Source: Telluria sp042683405 (GTDB lineage: Bacteria > Pseudomonadota > Gammaproteobacteria > Burkholderiales > Burkholderiaceae_D). From it: a stretch of DNA of 64,000 nt. Below, piece by piece: positions 8,310 to 15,420 of this stretch. Every line of letters starts with the position of its first letter. Within the stretch, counting starts at the first letter, position 1. The notes beneath the pieces are model-generated. The model was not told where the DNA came from and made no database searches. It worked only from the letters and a program-made list of their open reading frames with translations. The DNA is taken from positions 62,001 through 126,000 of the forward strand of contig NZ_JBHUJS010000002.1 in NCBI RefSeq assembly GCF_042683405.1, read 5' to 3'. The translations under genes and the position numbers were made by a program.

Positions 8310-8879
8310 ATGCGCGTATTCACCAAACTTGGCGCCGTACTGTGCGGCGTCGCACTCTCCGCCTCCGTGCTCGCAGCGGATGCGCCGCAAGTGTCGATCA
8401 AGACCACGATGGGCGAGATCGTCATCGAACTGGACCAGGAAAAGGCGCCTAAGACGGTCGACAACTTCCTCAAGTACGTCAAGAGCGGCTTCTACAAGGG
8501 CACGATCTTCCACCGCGTGATCGACGGCTTCATGATCCAGGCCGGCGGCTACGACGAAAAGCTCAAGTCCAAGCCGACCCGCAAGGCGATCAAGAGCGAA
8601 AGCGCGAACGGCCTGTCCAATCTCGCCTACACGGTCGCGATGGCGCGCCACGACGACCCGCATTCGGCCACCTCGCAGTTCTTCATCAACGTAGCCGACA
8701 ACGCGGGCCTGGACCGCGAAAACCGGGTCGACGAAGGCTACACCGTGTTCGGCAAGGTCGTGGAAGGCAAGGAAGTGGTCGACAAGATCAAGGCAGTCGT
8801 CGTGGACGACAAGGCCGGCTTCGAGAACATTCCGGTCACGCCGATCGTGATCAAGTCTGCAACCGTGGTAAAGCGTTAA
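8310..8879 (+). CDS. ppiA: Periplasmic peptidyl-prolyl cis-trans isomerase (cyclophilin)
   Basis: Catalyses proline isomerisation during folding of exported proteins. The 189-aa protein begins with a Sec signal peptide (MRVFTKLGAVLCGVALSASV, cleavage after ALA near residue 22) followed by a cyclophilin domain with FHRVIDGFMIQ and ATSQFFIN motifs. ATG 8310 is preceded by AAGGA and was preferred over an upstream in-frame TTG because it places the signal peptide at the N-terminus. It is followed after 64 bases by the cytoplasmic paralogue ppiB. Confidence 0.93.
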   Translation: MRVFTKLGAVLCGVALSASVLAADAPQVSIKTTMGEIVIELDQEKAPKTVDNFLKYVKSGFYKGTIFHRVIDGFMIQAGGYDEKLKSKPTRKAIKSESANGLSNLAYTVAMARHDDPHSATSQFFINVADNAGLDRENRVDEGYTVFGKVVEGKEVVDKIKAVVVDDKAGFENIPVTPIVIKSATVVKR

Positions 8880-8943
8880 GTTAAAATAGCGGTCTTTCCC
8901 GGCCGCGTGCGGCCGCCTGACAATAAAGCAAAGGATAACCATC

Positions 8944-9432
8944 ATGGCTGTACTGCTGACGACGAACATGGGCAACATCAAGATCGAACTGGACGACGCG
9001 AAAGCGCCCAAGACGGTCGAGAACTTCCTGTACTACGTGAACAAGGGCCACTACAACGGCACCATCTTCCACCGCGTGATCCCGGGCTTCATGATCCAGG
9101 GCGGCGGCTTCGAACAGGGCATGAAGCAAAAGCCGACCGACCGCACCGTGGAAAACGAAGCGAAGAACGGCCTGAAGAACGACACCTACACGCTGGCGAT
9201 GGCGCGCACCTCCGATCCGCATTCGGCATCGGCGCAGTTCTTCATCAACGTGAAGGACAACGACTTCCTGAACAATCCGGGCCAGGACGGCTGGGGCTAC
9301 GCCGTGTTCGGCAAAGTCACCGAAGGCACCGAGGTGGTCGACCAGATCGCCAAGGTCCGCACCTCGCGCGCAGGCATGCACTCGGACGTGCCGGTCGATG
9401 CAGTCGTGATCGAAAAAGCGGAAGTCGTCTAA
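8944..9432 (+). CDS. ppiB: Cytoplasmic peptidyl-prolyl cis-trans isomerase B
   Basis: Signal-less cyclophilin of 162 aa acting in the cytoplasm. The catalytic region is clear: FHRVIPGFMIQGGG and SASAQFFINVKDN. The start is supported by AAAGGA upstream of ATG 8944. It is closely related to ppiA just upstream, so the pair looks like a tandem duplication with divergent localisation, a common arrangement in this group. The lpxH start is 25 bases downstream. Confidence 0.95.
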   Translation: MAVLLTTNMGNIKIELDDAKAPKTVENFLYYVNKGHYNGTIFHRVIPGFMIQGGGFEQGMKQKPTDRTVENEAKNGLKNDTYTLAMARTSDPHSASAQFFINVKDNDFLNNPGQDGWGYAVFGKVTEGTEVVDQIAKVRTSRAGMHSDVPVDAVVIEKAEVV

Positions 9433-9457
9433 CTAAGTAATACAGGGTCCGGAATAC

Positions 9458-10216
9458 ATGCCGCTGCCACCGCGCACACTCGCGCTTTTCATTTCGGACC
9501 TGCACCTGCAGCCATCGCACCCCGCCACCTCGGCGGCGTTCTTCGCCTTCCTCAAGGACCGTGCGATGGCGGCGGAGTCGCTCTACCTGCTCGGCGACCT
9601 GTTCGAGTACTGGGCCGGCGACGACGACCTCGAAACACTCCATCCCCAGCTGGTCGCCAGGGCGATCCGCGCGGTCAGCGACGCGGGCGTCAAGGTGTAC
9701 TGGATCGGCGGGAACCGCGACTTCCTGGTGAATACCGGCTTTGCCGAAGCGGCCGGCCTGACGCTGCTGGCCGAACCGCACGTGGCCGACATCGGCGGAC
9801 ACCGCATCGCGCTGGTGCATGGCGACGCGCAGTGCACGGACGATGTGAAGTACCTGCAGTTCCGTGCCCAGGTGCGCACGCCGCAATGGCAGCAGCAATT
9901 CCTGTCCATGCCGCTCTCCAGGCGCAAGGAGATCATCGCGGGACTGCGTGAAGGCAGCCGCGAAGCGCAGAGCGGCAAGACCTACGAGATCATGGACGTG
10001 ACGCCGCAGGCGATCGACGAGCTGTTCGCATCGACGGGCGCGGACGTGATCATCCATGGACATACGCACCGCCCGGCGGTGCACCAGTACGGCGCGCGCA
10101 AGCGCTACGTGCTGCCGGACTGGGACCTCGACGCGGAAGTGCCGCGCGGCGGCTGGATCGCCATCGACTCCGATGGCGCGATCGTGCGCCACAACCTCGA
10201 CGGCCAGGTCATCTGA
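9458..10216 (+). CDS. lpxH: UDP-2,3-diacylglucosamine diphosphatase
   Basis: Hydrolyses UDP-2,3-diacylglucosamine to lipid X in lipid A synthesis at the inner membrane. The 252-aa calcineurin-like phosphoesterase shows all metal-binding motifs in order: SDLHL (residues 13-17), GDLFEYW, GGNRDFL, HGD and HGHTHRP. The location behind ppiB is the standard Burkholderiales arrangement. A palindrome of the GGGGAC type follows the stop. Confidence 0.95.
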   Translation: MPLPPRTLALFISDLHLQPSHPATSAAFFAFLKDRAMAAESLYLLGDLFEYWAGDDDLETLHPQLVARAIRAVSDAGVKVYWIGGNRDFLVNTGFAEAAGLTLLAEPHVADIGGHRIALVHGDAQCTDDVKYLQFRAQVRTPQWQQQFLSMPLSRRKEIIAGLREGSREAQSGKTYEIMDVTPQAIDELFASTGADVIIHGHTHRPAVHQYGARKRYVLPDWDLDAEVPRGGWIAIDSDGAIVRHNLDGQVI

Positions 10217-10219
10217 ACT

Positions 10220-10239
10220 TGCGGGGGACCGTCCCCGCA
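10220..10239. repeat. GGGGAC-type palindrome between lpxH and the DUF3465 gene
   Basis: TGCGGGGGACCGTCCCCGCA is a near-perfect dyad located between the convergent 3' ends of the two genes. It has no T-run. It belongs to the GGGGAC...GTCCCC family seen at several other gene ends in this window. Confidence 0.55.
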
Positions 10240-10245
10240 CCGTTG

Positions 10246-10716
10246 CTACTGATACGTCCGGCCCTTGTGCCTGAGCCACCCGCCCGCATGCGTCCCGCGC
10301 GGATCGTGGTGCGTCCAGTGGATCACCCCACCCTTCTGGTTCCACTCGTACTCGCCGTAGTAGCCCACTTCATCGCCCTGCTGCAGCGCCTCGATGCGCG
10401 GGGCAAGGTCGACGTTGTGCGCGACCAGGACGGTCAGCCCGGAATCGAGCCGCAGCACGAAGCGCTGGTGCTTGCTGCCCTTGTTATCGTCCGGCAGCAC
10501 GCGCGACACGGTGCCGCTGCCCTCCACCTGCACATTGCTGCGCTTTTCCTCGTACGCCGCGTCGGTCTCGGATAGCAGCGCGGTTTCGGACTCCGCCGCA
10601 GGTTCCGCTGCCTCCTGCACCGATGGAACCGTATCCGCCGGCGTCGGCGCGGGCTCGTTGGAGTAGTAGTACAGTCCGGCGCCGAGCGCCGCCAGGATCA
10701 GGATGAGTTTCTTCAT
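10246..10716 (-). CDS. DUF3465 family membrane-anchored protein
   Basis: 156-aa protein with an N-terminal hydrophobic anchor (about residues 3-18), an acidic Ala/Pro/Glu-rich linker, and a C-terminal domain with the DUF3465 signature: VLPDDNKGSKHQRFVL, HNVDLAPRI and EYEWNQKGGVIHWTHHDP. The domain is OB-fold-like and probably periplasmic; its role is not established. ATG 10716 is chosen because it places the anchor at the N-terminus; an in-frame GTG at 10722 would add two residues. It is convergent with lpxH. Confidence 0.8.
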   Translation of the reverse strand: MKKLILILAALGAGLYYYSNEPAPTPADTVPSVQEAAEPAAESETALLSETDAAYEEKRSNVQVEGSGTVSRVLPDDNKGSKHQRFVLRLDSGLTVLVAHNVDLAPRIEALQQGDEVGYYGEYEWNQKGGVIHWTHHDPRGTHAGGWLRHKGRTYQ

Positions 10717-10749
10717 CCACACATTTTAGCCATGCATATCAAAAATTTG

Positions 10750-10789
10750 TTGCCTTTTCGAGTTTCGGTGTTATAGTCCACTACAACAC
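10750..10789 (+). promoter_or_regulatory. Promoter with overlapping YtrA-type operator
   Basis: A -35 box TTGCCT (10750-10755) and -10 box TATAGT (10772-10777) with 16-base spacing lie upstream of the GntR gene. The -10 is embedded in a dyad, GTGTTATAGT-CC-ACTACAACAC (10768-10789), with ten-base arms differing at one position. A regulator bound here would block RNA polymerase, so autorepression is inferred. Confidence 0.75.
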
Positions 10790-10829
10790 TACTTCGATAG
10801 GAGACTGACGTGAACAGGGAGCGACCGAC

Positions 10830-11198
10830 ATGACTAACGGCTGGAATGACAATTTACCAATTTACCTGCAGGTAAAGGAGCGGGTTGTGGGTATGATGCT
10901 GGACGGCATCCTTAAAGCAGGCGACGCCCTGCCCTCGGTTCGCCAGGTCGCAGCTGAATACCAACTGAATCCGATCACTGTTTCGCGCGCCTACCAGGAA
11001 CTGGTGGACGACAACCTCGTTGAAAAAAGAAGGGGAATTGGCATGTATGTAACGGAAGGCGCGAGCGAAAAACTGCTCGCCAGCGAACGCGAGCGCTTCG
11101 TGCGCGATGAGTGGCCAGCGATGGTGGAGCGCATCCGCCGCCTGGGCCTGGACCTGGACGTCCTGCTGCGCGCCGCGCAGCCCGGGAGCGCGGCATGA
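10830..11198 (+). CDS. GntR-family transcriptional regulator, YtrA subfamily
   Basis: The 122-aa protein has a winged-helix GntR DNA-binding domain (about residues 8-75, including LPSVRQVAAEYQLNPITVSRAYQEL) and only a short C-terminal dimerisation helix. That is the hallmark of the YtrA subfamily, which regulates adjacent ABC transporters. Its stop overlaps the ATG of the ABC ATPase gene (ATGA), so the three genes form one operon. The dyad at 10768-10789 is its likely operator. The inducing signal is unknown. Confidence 0.9.
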   Translation: MTNGWNDNLPIYLQVKERVVGMMLDGILKAGDALPSVRQVAAEYQLNPITVSRAYQELVDDNLVEKRRGIGMYVTEGASEKLLASERERFVRDEWPAMVERIRRLGLDLDVLLRAAQPGSAA

Positions 11199-12052
11199 GC
11201 GCCGCCATCTCCGCCCGCGGCCTCACCAAGCGTTACGCCAAGGCCGTCGCTGTCGATGACATCTCGTTCGAGATCCCGGCCGGCCGCATCGTCGGCCTGA
11301 TCGGCCCGAACGGCTCCGGCAAGACCACCACCCTGAAGGCTGCGCTCGGCCTGATCGAGTTCGACGGCGAACTGTCCGTGCTCGGCTTCGACCCGCGCAC
11401 CCAGCGCGACCAACTGATGCAGGAAGTCTGCTTCATCGCCGACGTCGCGATCCTGCCGCGCTGGCTGCGCGTGAAGGATGCGGTCGATTTCGTCGAGGGC
11501 GTGCATCCGCGCTTCAACCGCGAAAAGGCCCTGCGCTACATCGCCGCGACCAAGCTGTCGCCGGACATGAAGGTCAAGTCGATGTCCAAAGGGATGATCG
11601 TGCAGCTGCACCTGGCCCTGATCATGGCGATCGATGCCAAGCTGCTGGTGCTGGACGAGCCGACCCTCGGCCTGGACATCATGTACCGCAAGCAGTTCTA
11701 CCAGAACCTGCTGGAGGACTACTTCGACGAGAACAAGACCATCATCATCACCACCCACCAGGTCGAGGAAGTGGAGCACATCCTGACCGACCTGATGTTC
11801 ATCCGCGACGGCAAGATCGTGCTGGCCGCGTCGATGGACGAAGTGGGCGAGCGCTATGTCGAACTGATGGTCCCGGCCGACAAGGTGACCGCTGCCGCCG
11901 CACTGGGCCCGATCGACAAGCGCACCGTGTTCGGCAAGTCGGTGATGCTGTTCGACGGCGTCCCGCGCAAGCAGCTCGAAACGCTCGGTGAAACCCGCAA
12001 CCCAAGCGTCGCCGACCTGTTCGTCGCGACGATGAAAGGAATGTACGCATGA
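11195..12052 (+). CDS. ABC transporter ATP-binding protein
   Basis: 285-aa ATPase subunit with Walker A GPNGSGKTTT, a diverged signature motif SMSKGM, Walker B LLVLDEPTLGLD and the switch histidine in TTHQVEEVEH. The closest known arrangement is the YtrB-type ATPase of GntR-linked exporters. ATG 11195 overlaps the regulator stop by 4 bases, and its own stop overlaps the permease start by 4 bases. Substrate unknown; envelope-stress or antibiotic export is a possibility only. Confidence 0.92.
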   Translation: MSAAISARGLTKRYAKAVAVDDISFEIPAGRIVGLIGPNGSGKTTTLKAALGLIEFDGELSVLGFDPRTQRDQLMQEVCFIADVAILPRWLRVKDAVDFVEGVHPRFNREKALRYIAATKLSPDMKVKSMSKGMIVQLHLALIMAIDAKLLVLDEPTLGLDIMYRKQFYQNLLEDYFDENKTIIITTHQVEEVEHILTDLMFIRDGKIVLAASMDEVGERYVELMVPADKVTAAAALGPIDKRTVFGKSVMLFDGVPRKQLETLGETRNPSVADLFVATMKGMYA

Positions 12053-13014
12053 AAACGATGAAATGGCTCGTCCGGCGCGAGTTCTGGGAACACAAGGGCA
12101 TGTTCTTCTGGGCGCCCCTGATCGCAGCGGGACTGATCGTGCTCGCCGTGGCGGCAGCCTCCATCAAAGGCGCCACGCAGATGGACAACGTGGTCGAGAT
12201 CAACGGCCATGTCGTGACCACCAAGGTCAACGGCCTGCCGCAAGAGGCGGTGGAAACCGTCGGCACCGTCCTGTCGGCGACCTACCTGGTTGCTGCCGGT
12301 CCACTGCTGCTGCTCATGACCTTCGCCCTGTTCTTCTACCTGCTTGGCGCGATGTACGACGAGCGCCGCGACCGCAGCATCCTGTTCTGGAAATCGCTAC
12401 CGGTATCGGATTCGCAGACCGTGCTGTCCAAGGTGGCTGCGGCCATGGTGGTGGTGCCCCTGATCTACCTGGTGATCTCGATCGCCATGGCGGCGATCTC
12501 GCTGATGATCGGCAGCCTGGCCATGATGTCGAAGGGGATCAACCTGTTCCCCGTGCTGTTCTCCGAACCGTCGCTGTACACCGGTCCGCTGATGGTGCTG
12601 GGCCTGCTGCCGGTCTATATCCTGTGGGCGCTGCCGACCGTGGGCTGGCTGCTGATGGTGTCGAGCTGGGCCAAGTCCAAGGTTTTCCTGTGGGCAGTCG
12701 GCGTACCGCTGATGCTGCTGGCGGTCCTGAACATGCTGACCGTTGCGTTCAGCCTGCACTGGGACCTCGAATGGTTCGGCGTGAACGTGATCCTGCGTGC
12801 CCTGGGCGGCCTGGTGCCCGGCATGTGGCTGGGCTTCGAGGGTCTCGACGCCGATGCGTTCATCCATACGGCCGACAAGGCGCCTGACTTCACCGGCCTG
12901 TTCACGGCATCGTGGGGCACGCTGGCCGGTGCGAACGTGTGGATCGGCGCGGCTGCCGGTATCGCAATGATCGCGGTGGCGGTGCGCATGCGCCGCTGGC
13001 GTGACGAAGGCTGA
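12049..13014 (+). CDS. ABC transporter permease
   Basis: 321-aa membrane protein with about six hydrophobic segments (roughly residues 24-42, 80-105, 125-150, 175-205, 225-245 and 295-315) and a large extracytoplasmic loop after the first helix. This layout resembles ABC-2 type permeases. It is translated by overlap with the ATPase gene and is the last gene of the GntR-ABC operon, ending at a strong terminator. Confidence 0.88.
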   Translation: MKTMKWLVRREFWEHKGMFFWAPLIAAGLIVLAVAAASIKGATQMDNVVEINGHVVTTKVNGLPQEAVETVGTVLSATYLVAAGPLLLLMTFALFFYLLGAMYDERRDRSILFWKSLPVSDSQTVLSKVAAAMVVVPLIYLVISIAMAAISLMIGSLAMMSKGINLFPVLFSEPSLYTGPLMVLGLLPVYILWALPTVGWLLMVSSWAKSKVFLWAVGVPLMLLAVLNMLTVAFSLHWDLEWFGVNVILRALGGLVPGMWLGFEGLDADAFIHTADKAPDFTGLFTASWGTLAGANVWIGAAAGIAMIAVAVRMRRWRDEG

Positions 13015-13032
13015 TCGCCTTTTCGCGCAGAG

Positions 13033-13057
13033 AAAAAGCCGCCTTCGGCGGCTTTTT
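13033..13057 (+). terminator. Bidirectional intrinsic terminator
   Basis: AAAAAGCCGCC-TTC-GGCGGCTTTTT is a perfect hairpin with A- and T-runs on both sides, so it can end both the ABC operon (plus) and yceH (minus). Confidence 0.9.
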
Positions 13058-13084
13058 CTTTTGTCGGGAGGGACAGTCGCCTTC

Positions 13085-13753
13085 CTATTCAAACTGCTTC
13101 TTGAATTCGTCGAACTGGGCGGTCAGGGCGGCGACCTGCTCGCGCAGCAGCGCCACTTCCGCCTCCAGCACCGCGACGCGGCTGCTTTGCTGCGGCGCCG
13201 CTACCGACGCACCGTAGCTGGCCGCCGTCACCTGCTGCTCCAGCGCGCCCTCCCCCGATAGCAGATGCCCGTAGCGGTATTCCTTGGTGCCCGGCGCACG
13301 CTCCAGGCGGGCCACCAGCGGCGGGTATTTATCGATCAGGAACTGCAGCACCTCTTCGACTTCACCGATCGTCTTGAATTCAAAGATGCGGCCAATGCGC
13401 GTGCGCAGTTCGCCCGCCGTCTGCACGCCGCGCAGCATCAGCACCGTGAGCACCGCGACCTTGTCCTGCTCCAGGTTCCACTTGATGCGCATGCGGTGTT
13501 CGTACTTGGTCACGCGGGCGCCGGCCTGCGTGATCCCGCTGACCAGCTTGCGCTGGCTGAGGCGCTGCAGCACGTCGGCCACGGTTTCTTCGGACAGCTG
13601 CATCACCGGGTCGCGGCTGGACAGCTGGTTGCAGCCGTTGGTCAGCGCGTTCAGCGACAGCGGGTAGTTGTCGGGGGTGAGTGCTTCTTTTTCGGCCAGC
13701 ACCGCCAGCACGCGGACCTCGAACGGGTCCAGGATGTCGTAGTCGTCGCTCAT
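13085..13753 (-). CDS. yceH: YceH family protein (DUF480)
   Basis: 222-aa protein with two winged-helix-like repeats (residues about 8-90 and 95-160) characteristic of DUF480/YceH, including VLAVLAEKEALTPDNYPLSLNALTNGCNQ near the N-terminus. A coiled-coil segment (VAVLEAEVALLREQVAAL) closes the protein. The molecular role is not established. It starts 12 bases after the cysE stop and is probably cotranscribed with it. Confidence 0.9.
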   Translation of the reverse strand: MSDDYDILDPFEVRVLAVLAEKEALTPDNYPLSLNALTNGCNQLSSRDPVMQLSEETVADVLQRLSQRKLVSGITQAGARVTKYEHRMRIKWNLEQDKVAVLTVLMLRGVQTAGELRTRIGRIFEFKTIGEVEEVLQFLIDKYPPLVARLERAPGTKEYRYGHLLSGEGALEQQVTAASYGASVAAPQQSSRVAVLEAEVALLREQVAALTAQFDEFKKQFE

Positions 13754-13765
13754 GGAATCCTCTTC

Positions 13766-14497
13766 TTATTCGACCATCTTGTTGAGCTGTTCGGAATCGA
13801 GCCGGTCAACCGGCGGCACCGCGGCGCAGTTGACGCCGGCTGCGTCCATGGCGGCGCGCATGCATGCGATCTGCTCGTCCTGGCGCGCGATGTGGCTGAT
13901 CAGCTTGTGCAGCGCCTTCGACACCGGGTCGTCGCCGCCCGGCGTCACGCCGTAGGCGGCGAACATGGCGCCGCGCGTATCGGATTTCTCGACGATGTGC
14001 GCCGGGTTGCCGACCGCCGTCGCGCCCGCGGGAACAGGCTTGACCAGCACGGCGTTGGAGCCGACTTTTGCGTATTCGCCCACCGTGAAGGAGCCCAGCA
14101 CCTTGGCGCCCGCACCGATGATGACGCCCCGCTCGAGGGTCGGGTGGCGCTTCATGCCGGCGCTGAGCGAGGTGCCGCCCAGCGTCACGCCCTGGTAGAT
14201 GGTGCAGTCGTCGCCCACCACGGCGGTCTCGCCGATGACCACGCCGAAGCCATGGTCGATGAACACGCGGCGGCCGATCATGGCGCCCGGGTGGATCTCG
14301 ATGCCGGTGATGAAGCGCGCGAGGTAGGAGATGAAGCGGCCTGGCCAGCGCAGGCGCTTCGACCAGCACCAGTGCGCCCAGCGGTGCATCATGATCGCCT
14401 GGAAGCCCGGATAACAGGTGAACACTTCCCACGCGTTGCGGGCGGCCGGGTCGCGCTCGATGATGCTCCTGATATCTTCGCGGAGGTGGGCAAACAT
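13766..14497 (-). CDS. cysE: Serine O-acetyltransferase
   Basis: Transfers acetyl from acetyl-CoA to serine, giving O-acetylserine for cysteine synthesis. The 243-aa protein has an N-terminal helical domain (MFAHLREDIRSIIERDPAARN) followed by left-handed beta-helix hexapeptide repeats with the catalytic segments GIEIHPGAMIG and DHGFGVVIGE. A longer in-frame extension to 14635 would encode REP sequence (WIPAFAGMT), so ATG 14497 is the correct start. Serine acetyltransferases are usually feedback-inhibited by cysteine. Confidence 0.94.
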   Translation of the reverse strand: MFAHLREDIRSIIERDPAARNAWEVFTCYPGFQAIMMHRWAHWCWSKRLRWPGRFISYLARFITGIEIHPGAMIGRRVFIDHGFGVVIGETAVVGDDCTIYQGVTLGGTSLSAGMKRHPTLERGVIIGAGAKVLGSFTVGEYAKVGSNAVLVKPVPAGATAVGNPAHIVEKSDTRGAMFAAYGVTPGGDDPVSKALHKLISHIARQDEQIACMRAAMDAAGVNCAAVPPVDRLDSEQLNKMVE

Positions 14498-14569
14498 GGG
14501 GATGCGGGGGTGGGAGTTGACAGGTTTGACATGGTAGCGCATCCGCCGAAGGCTTGCTGGCGGATGCCT

Positions 14570-14672
14570 CGTCATCCCCGCGAAGGCGGGGATCCATGCC
14601 GAGCTAGCGCAGATGCGTACACTGTCGCCAGGCACGCTCAGTATGGGTCCCCGCCTGCGCGGGGACGACGGG
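14570..14672. repeat. Inverted pair of REP units (BIME-like)
   Basis: Unit one at 14571 reads GTCATCCCCGCGAAGGCGGG and GATCCA. Unit two (about 14638-14672) carries the inverse form, CTCAGTATGGGTCCC followed by CGCC-TGC-GCGGGGACGAC. About 35 bases separate them. The pair fills the rlmB-cysE gap and could form a large stem. Such units are mobilised by RAYT transposases; none is seen here. Confidence 0.8.
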
Positions 14673-14673
14673 A

Positions 14674-15417
14674 TCAGGCTTCGCGGGCGAGGCGCTGGCG
14701 GCGGGCTTCGTACAGGCAGACGCCGGACGCAACCGATACGTTCAGGCTCTCGACCGAGCCGAGCATCGGGATGCTGACCAGCAGGTCGCAGGTCTCGCGC
14801 GTCAGGCGGCGCATGCCCTCGCCTTCCGAGCCCATGACCAGTGCGGTCGGGCCGGTGAAGTCGGCTTCGTACAGGCCCTTGTCGGCGTCGTCGGAGGTGC
14901 CGATCAGCCAGATGCCGCGGTCCTTCAGGTCGCGCATGGTGCGCGCGAGGTTGGTGACGGTGATGTACGGCACGGTCTCGGCCGCGCCGCTGGCGACCTT
15001 GGCGGCGGTGGCGTTCAGGCCGACCGCGCGGTCTTTCGGCACGATCACGGCATGCGCGCCGACGCCGTCGGCCACGCGCAGGCAGGCGCCCAGGTTGTGC
15101 GGGTCGGTGATGCCATCGAGGATCAGCAGCAGCGGCGGTCCTTCGATCGCATCGAGCAGTTCATCCAGGTTGCGCGCCAGGGCGAGCTGGCTCGCGAACG
15201 CGATCACGCCCTGGTGGCGGCGGGTTCCGACGATCCGGTCGAGGCGCTCCGATTCCACCGGCATCACGCGCACGCCGGCAGCCTTGGCTGCGGCGATGAG
15301 GTCGTGCATGCGGCGGTCCTGGCGGGCCGCGTCGACAAAGATCTCTTCCACCGATGAAGCCTCGTGGCGCAAGCGCGAGGTCACCGCATGGAACCCGAAA
15401 ATCATTTTATTCTTCAT
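14674..15417 (-). CDS. rlmB: 23S rRNA (guanosine-2'-O-)-methyltransferase
   Basis: SPOUT (SpoU) methyltransferase of 247 aa that methylates G2251 in the 23S rRNA P loop. The N-terminal L30e-like substrate-binding domain (residues 1-80) is followed by the trefoil-knot domain with LDGITDPHNLGACLR, VMGSEGEGMRRL and SIPMLGSVESLNVSVA. It starts 3 bases after rnr ends, the same rnr-rlmB pairing as in E. coli. Confidence 0.95.
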   Translation of the reverse strand: MKNKMIFGFHAVTSRLRHEASSVEEIFVDAARQDRRMHDLIAAAKAAGVRVMPVESERLDRIVGTRRHQGVIAFASQLALARNLDELLDAIEGPPLLLILDGITDPHNLGACLRVADGVGAHAVIVPKDRAVGLNATAAKVASGAAETVPYITVTNLARTMRDLKDRGIWLIGTSDDADKGLYEADFTGPTALVMGSEGEGMRRLTRETCDLLVSIPMLGSVESLNVSVASGVCLYEARRQRLAREA

Positions 15418-15420
15418 GTG

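Noticed and set aside
14498..14635. N-terminal extension of CysE by 46 residues
   Set aside because: The extra residues translate REP sequence (WIPAFAGMT) and are not part of serine acetyltransferases.
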